Shown: positions 36,172 to 45,502, counted from the stretch's first letter. The stretch: DNA of 63,844 bases from Muribaculaceae bacterium (GCA_017940245.1 JAGAYZ010000013.1:1-63844); one strand, 5' to 3'. Notes: generated by a model not told the origin, from the sequence alone. Made by a program: numbers and translations.

Positions 36172-37599
36172 ATGAAAATTCGTAATACAATATTGCTGGC
36201 GGGGATGGCTCTGGTGTCATTTATGGCCAATGGCTCCGACTGGTTGACGCAGGTCAACAACTGCATTGCCTGCGGTGAATTTGCCCGGGCCGAGAAAGTG
36301 ATGAATAAATTGCCGAAGAAGACGCGCACGGCCCAAGCGGTGCGTATCGACTCGCTGAAAACCATTATGGAACGCATCCGCAAGGACTTCAACATGACAC
36401 CTGAACAGGGTGTGGCGCTTATCCGGGAAAAGATGCCCAATGTGACCGACGCTCAAATTGCCAACTGGAAATCAACGCGCAAACTGGAAGTGATGGAAAT
36501 AGATGGCCGCGAATGGTGGTTCCGCAAGAGTGTGCGCAACCTGTGGTTGCTGGGTGATGAATTTGCTCAAATCAACGAAGAGGAGAGAAAGGAAACCTAC
36601 CAGACACGCCGGCGCTATTTCCTGCAAGCCATGCGCTCGGCACCCGATCGCTGGGGCGTGCGCAACTGGCAACGCGCCAACATCACGTTCTCGCTCGATG
36701 TTGATGCCGACGCTGTTCCCGCCGGTGAGACGTTGCGTGTGTGGATGCCCTTCCCCTACGAGAATATGCGACAGCGCAATATTAATTATGTGGAAGGTAA
36801 TCATCCTGCTACCATGAGCACGGGCAGCAAGCATCACACCGTGTATATGGAAGCTGTGGCCGAAGCGGGCAAGCCCACGCACTTTGAGTTCACGTTCACC
36901 TACGAGGTGGGTGAACGCCACATTGCCCAGCAAGATTTGCGAGCCATGGTCGAACCGTATAATGTGGAAAGTGAGTTGTACAAAACCTACACAGCCAGTG
37001 AGGCTCCGCACATGATTATTACCGACGAAATGCGCCAGTTGGCCCAGAATATAGTCGGTGATGAGGAAAATCCGGTCATGCAGGCCTATATGGTATATCA
37101 ATGGATTTCTCGCACATTCCCCTGGGCCGGAGCGCGCGAATACAGCACCCTGGCCAACATTCCGCAATATGTACTCGACAACAAACATGGCGACTGCGGG
37201 CAGGTGACACTCCTCTATATCACCCTGGTGCGCGCACTAGGCATCCCGGCACGATGGGAGAGTGGCTGGATGTTGCACCCCGGAGAAGTGAATTGGCACG
37301 ACTGGGGCGAGACCTTCTTCCAGGGCGTGGGATGGGTGCCCACCGACCAGTCGTTCGGGCGCAGTTCCATCGACACCCCCATGGATGCCTACTATGCTAC
37401 CGGCATCGATGTGTATCGCATGGCTACTAATGAGGGGGTGGGTGACCAACTCAGCCCCCCAAAGACCTACATCCGCAGCGAAACCGTCGATTTCCAGCCC
37501 GGTGAGGTGGAATGGCGCGGAGGGAACCTTTATTACGACAAGTGGCACTCCCACCTGGAAGTGAACGGAATCACACCGGTAAGTGTTCTTATTCAGTAA
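36172..37599 (+). CDS. exported transglutaminase-like (putative peptidase) protein
   Basis: A 475-aa exported protein (short signal peptide about 1-20) with a transglutaminase-like core at about 300-400. The catalytic triad candidates are visible: Cys342 in HGDCGQVTLL, His376 in NWHDWGETFF and the Asp in WVPTDQSFG shortly after. Bacterial members of this fold are often proteases. The N-terminal half is unassigned. Neighbouring NlpC/P60 and dipeptide epimerase genes suggest that the substrate is a peptidoglycan-derived peptide (inference). Confidence 0.85.
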   Translation: MKIRNTILLAGMALVSFMANGSDWLTQVNNCIACGEFARAEKVMNKLPKKTRTAQAVRIDSLKTIMERIRKDFNMTPEQGVALIREKMPNVTDAQIANWKSTRKLEVMEIDGREWWFRKSVRNLWLLGDEFAQINEEERKETYQTRRRYFLQAMRSAPDRWGVRNWQRANITFSLDVDADAVPAGETLRVWMPFPYENMRQRNINYVEGNHPATMSTGSKHHTVYMEAVAEAGKPTHFEFTFTYEVGERHIAQQDLRAMVEPYNVESELYKTYTASEAPHMIITDEMRQLAQNIVGDEENPVMQAYMVYQWISRTFPWAGAREYSTLANIPQYVLDNKHGDCGQVTLLYITLVRALGIPARWESGWMLHPGEVNWHDWGETFFQGVGWVPTDQSFGRSSIDTPMDAYYATGIDVYRMATNEGVGDQLSPPKTYIRSETVDFQPGEVEWRGGNLYYDKWHSHLEVNGITPVSVLIQ

Positions 37600-37620
37600 C
37601 CCCTTTTATGACTCAAAGAG

Positions 37621-38757
37621 ATGAAAAGACTCGTTTTAATTCTGATAATTGCATTGATGACTGCCGGTGCGGTGCAAGCCAATAAATTGCGTGACATTCA
37701 ATCCATTGTGAGCGAATTGCAAAGGCGATTGGCACCAGATGGGCGCACGGCGTTGTGGAAAGTGAGAACCGATAGCAGAGCTCGGCACATAATGGTTGAA
37801 GGTATCGTGGGCACGAAGGCGATGGAGAATGAACTTAAAGCCACGTTCAAAGATGATAAACGTGTGACGGTGGATGTGCTAGTAGCAGAAGATGTGCAAC
37901 CCGCATCCAAGCAGTGGGCTTTGATCAAGTTGGGCATTGCCACTCTGCGGTGCGATGCCAAGCATAGTGCCGAGGTGGCCACACAAGCCATCATGGGTAC
38001 ACCACTCAGAGTTTTGGATAACAATGGCGATTGGTATCGTGTGCAAATGCCCGATGATTATATTGCATGGGTGCCCGAAAGTTCGCTCATCTTCCGTTCG
38101 GCCGAGCAGATGCAGCAGTGGCGTAAGTCGCGCCGCAGCGTGGTCACGGTTTATGATTCACGATTGGTGACCGAGCCGGCCGGAGATGAAACCGTGAGCG
38201 ACTTGGTGCTAAGTTGTATTCTTGAGTATCAAGGCGAGCAAGGCGATTGGGTGCATCTGGCCACGCCCGATGGCCGTGATGGCTGGGTGCATAAGTCGCA
38301 GGTGGCCGACTTTGATAGCTGGAAGAAACAGGTTTTCGACCTGTCGCTCATCGAGCGCACCGCTCGCCGCATGATGGGCAGCGGTTATCTGTGGGGAGGC
38401 ACCACAACCAAAGTGACCGACTGCTCGGGACTGATGAAAATCAGCTATCTGGCCAATGGCATTATTCTTCAACGTGATGCCTCGCAGCAGGCATTGACGG
38501 GCAAGAAAATTGCCGACTGGCACGACTGCCGGTTAGGCGACCTTCTCTTTTTCGGCAACAGCAAGACAGGCCGTGTGACACACGTGGGCATGTATTTGCG
38601 CGAAGGGAAATATATCCATTGCTCGGGTCAGGTGAAAATTAACAGCCTGGAGCCAGGAGCGGCCGATTACCTGTATTCGCCACTGTCCATAAGTCGTATA
38701 GAGGGACAAGTGGGTACAAAGGGCATCACCGCGGTGGCTGCTCATCCCTGGTATTGA
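37621..38757 (+). CDS. NlpC/P60 family cysteine peptidase with SH3 domains, YkfC-like
   Basis: Probably cleaves the gamma-D-Glu to diamino-acid bond of murein stem peptides. After a signal peptide (about 1-20) come two bacterial SH3-like domains (about 100-235) and the NlpC/P60 domain (about 240-375) with Cys268 in VTDCSGLMK, His321 in RVTHVGMYL and His333 in KYIHCSGQ. This SH3-SH3-NlpC layout matches YkfC-type endopeptidases. It lies 21 bp after the transglutaminase gene and 32 bp before the epimerase. Confidence 0.92.
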   Translation: MKRLVLILIIALMTAGAVQANKLRDIQSIVSELQRRLAPDGRTALWKVRTDSRARHIMVEGIVGTKAMENELKATFKDDKRVTVDVLVAEDVQPASKQWALIKLGIATLRCDAKHSAEVATQAIMGTPLRVLDNNGDWYRVQMPDDYIAWVPESSLIFRSAEQMQQWRKSRRSVVTVYDSRLVTEPAGDETVSDLVLSCILEYQGEQGDWVHLATPDGRDGWVHKSQVADFDSWKKQVFDLSLIERTARRMMGSGYLWGGTTTKVTDCSGLMKISYLANGIILQRDASQQALTGKKIADWHDCRLGDLLFFGNSKTGRVTHVGMYLREGKYIHCSGQVKINSLEPGAADYLYSPLSISRIEGQVGTKGITAVAAHPWY

Positions 38758-38789
38758 AACAATAATAACCAAAATATAAAAAGACTATT

Positions 38790-39932
38790 ATGATGAATCG
38801 TAGAAAATTCATAGCCGGAGCAGGAATGAGCCTGCTGGCTGCATCGTCGCCAATATCGTTCTCGGCATTTGGGGCACCTACCCGCAAGACAGGTAAAAGC
38901 GGACACCTTAATCTCTCGTTTTTTCCATACGAACTCAAATTGCGCCACGCGTTTAACTTAGCCCGTTATAGCCGCACCACCACACCCGATGTGCAGGTGC
39001 AACTGGAGTATGACGGCATCGTAGGTTATGGCGAGGCTTCAATGCCACCCTATCTGGGCGAGAGTGTAGAGAGTGTAACCACCTTTCTCAACAGCTTGGA
39101 TCTGGCGCAGTTCACCGACCCTTTCCGCATGGAAGACATCCTGGCCTATGTAGATAGTGTGGCACCCAATAATCGTGCCGCCAAGGCCAGCGTGGATATT
39201 GCTCTTCACGACCTGGTGGGCAAAATTATGGGTCAGCCGTGGTATAAGATATGGGGGTACAACCCCGAGAAGACACCTGTCACCAGTTTCACCATAGGCA
39301 TCGACGAGGAGAAGGTTGTGCGACAGAAGGTGGAAGAGGCCCGGCCCTATAAATTAATAAAGGTGAAGATGGGGCTGGACAAAGATCAAGAAACCATCAA
39401 CATCATCCGCGAAATGATGCCCGATGTGCCCATTTGTGTGGATGTAAATCAAGGGTGGACCAGCAAAGAGCACGCCCTGGAAATGTGTCACTGGCTCAGT
39501 GAACGCAACTGCCTGTTTGTTGAGCAACCGTTCGACAAGACGATGATCGACGAGACGGCTTGGTTGCGTGAACGTAGTCCGCTGCCCATTATCGCCGACG
39601 AGGCATTCCAGCGCCTTCCCGACATCGTGCGTTTCAAGGGTGTGTACGACGGCATCAATATCAAGCTGATGAAGAGTACCGGTCTCTACGAAGCACATAA
39701 GATGGTGACGCTGGCGCGCGGGCTCGACATGAAGGTGATGATAGGTTGCATGACCGAGACCTCGTGCGCCGTGACAGCCGCAGCCAATCTCTCGCCTGTT
39801 GTAGATTATGCCGACCTTGACGGAAACTTGCTCATTGCCAACGACCGCTTCGATGGCATGACCGTAGAAAATGGAAAAATCACCCTGCACGATCGTCCCG
39901 GGCTGGGCATCATTCCCCTCTCTGGCAAGTAG
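38790..39932 (+). CDS. L-Ala-D/L-Glu (dipeptide) epimerase with Tat-like leader
   Basis: Enolase-superfamily enzyme that epimerises the second residue of dipeptides such as L-Ala-D-Glu released from murein. All superfamily residues are visible: Lys191 and Lys193 in LIKVKMG, Asp218 in CVDVNQGW, Glu245 in FVEQPF, Asp270 in IIADEAF and Lys292 in NIKLMK. The 380-aa protein begins with NRRKFIAGAGMS, a twin-arginine-like export signal, with about 30 residues before the fold starts. Family enzymes are usually cytosolic, so the leader is notable. It ends the dsbD-to-epimerase string before a bidirectional terminator. Confidence 0.9.
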   Translation: MMNRRKFIAGAGMSLLAASSPISFSAFGAPTRKTGKSGHLNLSFFPYELKLRHAFNLARYSRTTTPDVQVQLEYDGIVGYGEASMPPYLGESVESVTTFLNSLDLAQFTDPFRMEDILAYVDSVAPNNRAAKASVDIALHDLVGKIMGQPWYKIWGYNPEKTPVTSFTIGIDEEKVVRQKVEEARPYKLIKVKMGLDKDQETINIIREMMPDVPICVDVNQGWTSKEHALEMCHWLSERNCLFVEQPFDKTMIDETAWLRERSPLPIIADEAFQRLPDIVRFKGVYDGINIKLMKSTGLYEAHKMVTLARGLDMKVMIGCMTETSCAVTAAANLSPVVDYADLDGNLLIANDRFDGMTVENGKITLHDRPGLGIIPLSGK

Positions 39933-39950
39933 GCTATATTAATAACTATT

Positions 39951-39982
39951 GGTGTCCGCTAAAACTTAAAAATCGATAAATG
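39951..39982. other. possible insertion-sequence end remnant
   Basis: The stretch beginning GGTGTCCGCTAAAACTT resembles, from memory, the terminal sequence of some Bacteroidales IS4-type elements. No partner end or transposase is nearby, so this is only a possibility. Confidence 0.15.
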
Positions 39983-40037
39983 ACCCGTGAGGGTGAGCCA
40001 TAACTGAATTATGAAGTGCCCCGGTATTTCAAGACGC

Positions 40038-40073
40038 AAAAAAGCTGCCATTGTTGACCGATGGCAGCTTTTT
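40038..40073. terminator. bidirectional intrinsic terminator
   Basis: AAAAAAGCTGCCAT (40038-40051) pairs with ATGGCAGCTTTTT (40061-40073). A-run and T-run flank the stem symmetrically, so it can stop both the epimerase transcript and the convergent DUF4270 transcript. Confidence 0.9.
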
Positions 40074-40108
40074 GGGTGTTATTACAGCCTGTGAATTGCT
40101 ATAAGTGA

Positions 40109-41506
40109 CTATAGCACCGACTGCTTGCTGTAGGTGATGGTGACTTTAGCTTTGTCGAGACGCAAGTTGGCTATTGCCGGTTTGGAAACCTGCGGTGCAA
40201 TTTTGGTCACGATTGTGCTTCCGGTTGTGTAATATGAGCTAGATGTTGTATAGGTTGTTATGTCAACCGGGGTTATGGTCAGGTCAATATCTTCGGCATC
40301 GGCCACACCATGTTTGTTGTTGATAATGTTCAGCACATAGTCGCGCAGCCCGTTGAACAGATAGCACTTCTGGTCGCTGTCGTAGACGGCATAGAACGAG
40401 TCTTTGTTATTGGTCAAGCTGTCGCCGGCAATAAAGTCGTCTTTCTTGGACGTTTTCACCATGAGTAAGTTAGTGGGAGGAGCAATATCATACTCGTTAT
40501 TAACTAAATCAACAGGAATGTTGAGCGTGAGGCTGTTGATAACGCCTAAGTCGGAACTGGTGTTTTCCCTAAATGAATTGATGATGTCCTGTATGGGAAA
40601 CTGCACCTGCACCTCATATCCTGCGGGAGCCATGACGATAGCCTCTCCCGTGTCGATCTGGGCTTGCAGGCCGGCATCGACATCGATGTGAAGGATGTTG
40701 TTGTTAAGCACCTCGGGAGAAGCAACCATATACACGCTGCGGTTGCCCTCGCTAATGGAGTCGCGACCATCGAGTGTGGTGAGATGTTTGCGGTAAAAAA
40801 CGGTGAACTCGGTATAATTAAAGTTCATCATTCGGCCACTGCCATAGGTGTTAGTAATATACATTCCCGGGAAAAAACGGGCGAATGTGGTGGGGGAGTT
40901 AAATGTGTCGGGATCACGCTTGAACTCGTGGAACAATTCCTGAGCCAGAGCTACCGGCATGTGAACACGAGTTTCATAGTAGGCAATGGTATCGGACGAA
41001 GAACGATAAACCAGCGTGGCCGCTTGTGGTGAATAGGGAGCTTCGCCCAGCAAGTCGCTAGGAGTATAGTATTGATCTACATCCAAGTCGCTATAAATGG
41101 GATTGGGCAATTGCTTGCTGAGCCGATAAACGCTCATGCGCATGGGCACGTTGGCATCGCCCGTAAATCCATTCTTGGCAATGCGCAGTGCCAGATAGCA
41201 AGAGTCGATGAGGTCTTCGGTCACTCCAGTGGTGTCGATCATAATCGATGGCATGAATTGTGTCACCACTTGCGATGAAAGAGTGCCGTAGCCCGAGCTC
41301 TTGATAAGTCCCACGAGCTGGGTGCTGGTGCGCGACTGCAGCCGATGGTTGGGAACCGAGTGGCCTGTGATTAAAAACGACGAGTCGGTGACAATGGCCG
41401 TGCGTGTATCAATGAGCGATGTACCAATGTTGTCGTCGGAACATGAAAACAGAGTGGTCATCAATGCTGTGAGCATTAATGTGAAAAGTGTCTTTTTCAT
41501 TTTCAT
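40109..41506 (-). CDS. DUF4270 family lipoprotein
   Basis: A 465-aa lipoprotein (lipobox FSCS, Cys at about residue 22) of the Bacteroidota DUF4270 family. It is beta-rich, with the early segment SSGYGTLSSQVVTQF and the later LTLNIPVDLV typical of the family. Function unknown; surface exposure is plausible. It lies 17 bp downstream of the GlgA-like gene, a pairing common in Bacteroidales (from memory), which suggests a linked role in envelope glycan or storage metabolism (inference). Confidence 0.85.
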   Translation of the reverse strand: MKMKKTLFTLMLTALMTTLFSCSDDNIGTSLIDTRTAIVTDSSFLITGHSVPNHRLQSRTSTQLVGLIKSSGYGTLSSQVVTQFMPSIMIDTTGVTEDLIDSCYLALRIAKNGFTGDANVPMRMSVYRLSKQLPNPIYSDLDVDQYYTPSDLLGEAPYSPQAATLVYRSSSDTIAYYETRVHMPVALAQELFHEFKRDPDTFNSPTTFARFFPGMYITNTYGSGRMMNFNYTEFTVFYRKHLTTLDGRDSISEGNRSVYMVASPEVLNNNILHIDVDAGLQAQIDTGEAIVMAPAGYEVQVQFPIQDIINSFRENTSSDLGVINSLTLNIPVDLVNNEYDIAPPTNLLMVKTSKKDDFIAGDSLTNNKDSFYAVYDSDQKCYLFNGLRDYVLNIINNKHGVADAEDIDLTITPVDITTYTTSSSYYTTGSTIVTKIAPQVSKPAIANLRLDKAKVTITYSKQSVL

Positions 41507-41523
41507 TGTGTTTAACTCTCGGG

Positions 41524-42438
41524 TTACAGTGATGCGTAGAAGTCGCGATAAGCGTCATAATTTACGTTTAGAACTAGCGGCTTTGCTTCGTCTTCCTGTT
41601 CGCTAGCCTGATTCTCGCCTTCGTTGGGTAGTGGCTGCTCTGCATCTGCTGCGGTTTGCTCATCTTCGGGCAAATCCCCATTTTGGTATGGGAGGAAGGG
41701 AAGTCCCGATTTTTCAACCAGTTCCAGCACTTCGGGCTTGATGGTGGGGCTGCATTGTACGACAGCGTCGCAGTGGTCAAGAGCGAGTTGTGTGAGCGCA
41801 AGATAATCAACCTCTTTGCCTTCGATCGCCTTGAGATATTCTTCGGGAATTTCATCCTGTTTGAGTTTATCGGCAAGGCGGCTGTCTAATGGTTGGTCGA
41901 AATCGTTATCAAACAAGGCATAGACAATTTTTGCATCACGGAACGAGGGGTCTACGGCATATATCTGGCGCATGTAGATGGGAGCTAAAGCAGTTACCCA
42001 TCCACTGCACTGAATCACGTCGGGGTTCCATCGCATTTTTCTCACGGTTTCTATGACAGCCCGCACGAAGAATATGCTGCGCTCATCGTTGTCGGCTGGT
42101 GAACTGTCAAGTTCCAGCTGCTTAGCCAGTTTCGGGGTGAAGTAGTCGTCGTTAAAGATGAAATATATCTGAATTCGGGCAGGCTGTAATGTGGCCACCT
42201 TCATGAATAACGGATGGTCGGTATCATCAATAACAATGTTCATGCCAGTGAGCCTTTGGGCTTCATGTAACTGGTAGCGGCGCTCGTTGATCATGCCATA
42301 GTTGGGCATGAACACTCTGACTTCTGCACCGAGTTCATGAATCCGCTCGGCCATTTTGCGTGACATGACCGACATTCGAGTTTCGGGCAAATAGGGTGCC
42401 ATTTCCTGCGAAACAAATAATACTTTTTTCAACTCCAT
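41524..42438 (-). CDS. GlgA-like protein with only the N-terminal starch-synthase domain
   Basis: A 304-aa protein related to the N-terminal half of glycogen/starch synthases (GT5): FVSQEMAPYLPET at the start, then NPDVIQCSGWVTALAPIYMR (the usual pDvvH-hdW region). It lacks the KTGGLGDV ADP-glucose motif and the entire C-terminal GT-B domain; where that should follow there is a Glu-rich tail of about 40 residues. It is therefore unlikely to be a working glycogen synthase. It is co-transcribed with the DUF4270 lipoprotein. Confidence 0.78.
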   Translation of the reverse strand: MELKKVLFVSQEMAPYLPETRMSVMSRKMAERIHELGAEVRVFMPNYGMINERRYQLHEAQRLTGMNIVIDDTDHPLFMKVATLQPARIQIYFIFNDDYFTPKLAKQLELDSSPADNDERSIFFVRAVIETVRKMRWNPDVIQCSGWVTALAPIYMRQIYAVDPSFRDAKIVYALFDNDFDQPLDSRLADKLKQDEIPEEYLKAIEGKEVDYLALTQLALDHCDAVVQCSPTIKPEVLELVEKSGLPFLPYQNGDLPEDEQTAADAEQPLPNEGENQASEQEDEAKPLVLNVNYDAYRDFYASL

Positions 42439-42466
42439 GACTTATCTTTCTGTTGATACTATCATG

Positions 42467-42474
42467 CAAAGTTA
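42467..42474 (-). promoter_or_regulatory. promoter of GlgA-like/DUF4270 operon (TAACTTTG)
   Basis: The minus strand reads TAACTTTG, an exact TAnnTTTG match, 28 bp upstream of the start codon. Confidence 0.65.
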
Positions 42475-42580
42475 CAATTTTTTTATGATAACTGCTAATT
42501 TTTGCCCGGCACTTGCTCATTTTTTAAGTAAAATAGAACTGCTTTTAACATCTTGTAATTGTTTGCTCAAGAGTGCAGGC

Positions 42581-42605
42581 TGCCGCATTAGTGCAGAGTG
42601 CGGCA
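42581..42605. other. perfect hairpin in the hppA/GlgA-like intergenic region
   Basis: TGCCGCA (42581-42587) pairs with TGCGGCA (42599-42605) around an 11-nt loop. No T-run follows on either strand. The rest of the 293-bp gap holds only the promoter at 42467 and the hppA terminator. Confidence 0.35.
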
Positions 42606-42670
42606 ATGGCAGAACGATGCGTGGATTAAGCTTGTGCTGACGTGATGGCAACGATAGGAAACAGGGTTGC

Positions 42671-42707
42671 ATAAAAAAGGACGGATTCATGTGGAATCCA
42701 TCCTTTT
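42671..42707 (-). terminator. intrinsic terminator of hppA
   Basis: AAAAGGACGGATTC (42675-42688) pairs with GAATCCATCCTTTT (42694-42707) with one mismatch, and a T-run follows on the minus strand. It lies 24 bp after the hppA stop. Confidence 0.85.
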
Positions 42708-42731
42708 CATGGGATTATAGGATACGGCTTA

Positions 42732-45131
42732 TTACTTTTCTGTGTTCATCTTGTAGAATGAACGATAGACAAAGAAGAGGGCCACTGCGCAGAATGCAAT
42801 GCCAAACCAGGGAGCCACGTCACGGAAACCATCGCTGATGGCGATTTCCATTGCCAGCACACCAAACAGGGTGGTGAACTTGATGATGGGGTTCAGTGCC
42901 ACAGAACTGGTGTCCTTGAACGGGTCGCCCACGGTGTCGCCCACGACCGATGCGTCGTGCAGTGCAGTGCCTTTAGCCTTCAGGTCGACCTCAACAATCT
43001 TCTTGGCATTGTCCCATGCGCCTCCGGCATTGGCCATGAACACGGCTTGGAACAAACCGAATACGGCTATTGAAATCAAATAGCTAACGAACAGGCACAC
43101 CGCATCGCTGCCACCGATGTTGGCAGGCGAAGACAGGCAAGCAATGCCCAGTGCGAAGCAGAAGATGGCGATGAAAATGTTGATCATGCCACGCTGAGCA
43201 TAGTTGGTGCAGATTTGCACCACTTCCTGACTCTTGGCGATATCGGCTTTCTTGGGCGCGTTGGCGTCGAGCTTGATGTTGTTTTTGATGAATTCCACAG
43301 CACGATTGGCACCGGTGGTGACGGCTTGCATTGAAGAGCCGGTGAACCAGAAAATCACGCATCCGCCTAAGATGAATCCTAAGATGGAGTAGGGGTTGAG
43401 CAGATTGAGGATTGATGCCGGATCTATGCCTAGAGCTTGCTGGATGAGCAGGATGAGCGAGAAAATCATGGTTGTGGCACCTGCCACGGCAGTGCCGATG
43501 AGCACGGGTTTAGCCGTAGCCTTGAAAGTGTTGCCAGCCCCGTCGTTGGCTTCGAGGTAGTATTTGGCTTTCTCAAAGTCGGGCTTGAAACCAAATTCGC
43601 TTTCAATTTCGCTGGTAGCTTTTTCGATGTCGTCTTCAATGAGCGAGAGCTCGTAAACCGATTGGGCGTTGTCGGTCACAGGACCATAGCTATCTACTGC
43701 AATGGTCACAGGACCCATTCCCAGCATGCCGAATGCAACAAGGCCAAACGCGAAGATGGCATAGTACTGACCGAGCAAGCTCTCCATGTTAAATTCAAAC
43801 GAAGCCATGTAGGCAATGAGCATGAGGATGAAGAACACGGCTCCAGTCCAGAAACTGCCGAAGTTACCTGCCACCAGGCCCGACAAGATGTTAAGCGAGG
43901 CACCACCTTGCTCGGACGCGCGCACCACCTCTTTAACATGAGTGGAGTTGGGCGAAGTGAACCACTTGGTGATTTCGGGAATCAGGGCGGCGCCCAGAGT
44001 TCCGCAACTAATGATGATACTCAGACCCAGCCAGTAGTTGTTGCCCATGTCTTTGAGGCAGAAATAGCTGGCGGCAAAAGTTCCAATAATAGACAGGATA
44101 GATGTAATCCACACCAGGCTGGTGAGTGGTTTCTCGAAGTCGATGTCGTCGGCATTGCTATACTTGGCTTTGCTGATGGCATTGTTGATATAATAGGAAA
44201 CTACACTGGCCACCACACCCAGGATGCGCATTACAAAGATCCACACCAGCAATTGAATTTGGTATTCGGCAGGAACAGCCAGCAAGATGAACGAAACCAG
44301 GGCTACGCCGGTTACACCATAGGTCTCAAAGCCATCGGCGGTAGGACCAATGCTGTCGCCTGCATTGTCGCCTGTGCAGTCGGCAATCACACCGGGATTA
44401 CGGGGATCGTCCTCGCCAATTTTGAACACCACCTTCATCAGGTCGCTGCCGATGTCGGCAATCTTGGTGAAGATACCGCCGGCGATGCGCAGTGCGCTAG
44501 CTCCCAGCGACTCGCCAATGGCAAAACCGATAAAGCAACTGCCGGCCAGATCACCGGGCATGAACAGCAAGATGGTGAGCATAAGCACCAGCTCCACACA
44601 GATGAGCAGGATGCCGATACTCATACCGGCTGTCAAAGGAATATTAAGAAGATCTAAAGGCTTGCGGCGAAGTGACGCAAATGCCATGCGGGCATTGGCA
44701 AATGTGTTCATGCGAACACCATACCATGCCACAGCATACGAACCTAGAACACCAATCACGGTCCATGCCAGAATGAGCAGAACAGGACCCGCACCCATGC
44801 CGTCGAGCACTCCAAAGTAGAGTACTACGGCCAGACCAATGAAAGCAAACAGAATGCCGAGGAATTTGCCTTGCTGCTTGAGATAAGTGGAGCAGGTTTT
44901 AAAAATCACATCACCAATCTCAAGCATGGAAGAATGGGCCTTCAAACGGCGTACTTTTGCAAATTGCCAATAGCCGAAGAGCATACCCAAAACAACGACG
45001 AGGAATCCCCAATAAAGGATGCTCGTTTCGCTGTTAGACGCAAAGCCTTCGGGCATTTTTAGATTCGCCTCACTTGCCATCATGGAGGCCGGCAGCATTA
45101 AAGCGCTTAATGCAATTAGAATCTTTCTCAT
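42732..45131 (-). CDS. hppA: membrane-bound ion-pumping pyrophosphatase, divergent type
   Basis: Couples PPi hydrolysis to H+ or Na+ export across the inner membrane (about 16 helices, 799 aa). The PPi/Mg sites are visible: TGDNAGDSIGPTADGFETYG and, near the C-terminus, DASVVGDTVGDPFKDTSS. At the position that sets K+ dependence the sequence is GNTFKA, with Lys537, as in K+-independent enzymes. The loop before it (about residues 490-530) is longer than in canonical enzymes. These features fit the divergent K+-independent H+-pumping group rather than the classic Na+ pump, but ion specificity is inferred. Confidence 0.9.
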   Translation of the reverse strand: MRKILIALSALMLPASMMASEANLKMPEGFASNSETSILYWGFLVVVLGMLFGYWQFAKVRRLKAHSSMLEIGDVIFKTCSTYLKQQGKFLGILFAFIGLAVVLYFGVLDGMGAGPVLLILAWTVIGVLGSYAVAWYGVRMNTFANARMAFASLRRKPLDLLNIPLTAGMSIGILLICVELVLMLTILLFMPGDLAGSCFIGFAIGESLGASALRIAGGIFTKIADIGSDLMKVVFKIGEDDPRNPGVIADCTGDNAGDSIGPTADGFETYGVTGVALVSFILLAVPAEYQIQLLVWIFVMRILGVVASVVSYYINNAISKAKYSNADDIDFEKPLTSLVWITSILSIIGTFAASYFCLKDMGNNYWLGLSIIISCGTLGAALIPEITKWFTSPNSTHVKEVVRASEQGGASLNILSGLVAGNFGSFWTGAVFFILMLIAYMASFEFNMESLLGQYYAIFAFGLVAFGMLGMGPVTIAVDSYGPVTDNAQSVYELSLIEDDIEKATSEIESEFGFKPDFEKAKYYLEANDGAGNTFKATAKPVLIGTAVAGATTMIFSLILLIQQALGIDPASILNLLNPYSILGFILGGCVIFWFTGSSMQAVTTGANRAVEFIKNNIKLDANAPKKADIAKSQEVVQICTNYAQRGMINIFIAIFCFALGIACLSSPANIGGSDAVCLFVSYLISIAVFGLFQAVFMANAGGAWDNAKKIVEVDLKAKGTALHDASVVGDTVGDPFKDTSSVALNPIIKFTTLFGVLAMEIAISDGFRDVAPWFGIAFCAVALFFVYRSFYKMNTEK

Positions 45132-45278
45132 TGTCTTTAAATTTGTTAAAAGGTATAGTTGTTAAATTTCCGGTTAGAAGGGCATGCGTCTTTCGATGAG
45201 AAATAGCGGCATGCTTGTTTTTCGCTGATTAATAGTCTATTGTGTGGCAATTGACTGCTAAAGCGACAATATTGCTTG

Positions 45279-45286
45279 CAAATATA
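45279..45286 (-). promoter_or_regulatory. promoter of hppA (TATATTTG)
   Basis: The minus strand reads TATATTTG, an exact TAnnTTTG match, about 148 bp upstream of the hppA ATG, giving a leader of roughly 140 nt. The 400-bp hppA-kdsB gap holds this and the kdsB promoter; nothing else was recognised. Confidence 0.55.
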
Positions 45287-45502
45287 CTTGAAAAAAATCA
45301 AAACCGAGCATTTTTGGACAAGAAAATAACTATTTTTTTGAATATTTGCTATGTTGCGTTTTGAAATGGCATTTGTTTCAAAACGAAAATTATAACGACA
45401 CGTTTGTTAAAAATCACAAATCGGGGTGCCATGTCCAAGGGCAATGAAGTTGAGGGTGGATTAGAGAAGAGGTTATAATTTGTCGGTGCCATAAATAATG
45501 AT

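Noticed and set aside
43437-44657. Plus-strand open frame (about 406 codons) opposite hppA
   Set aside because: It lies entirely inside the pyrophosphatase gene and shows no motif, start signal or promoter.
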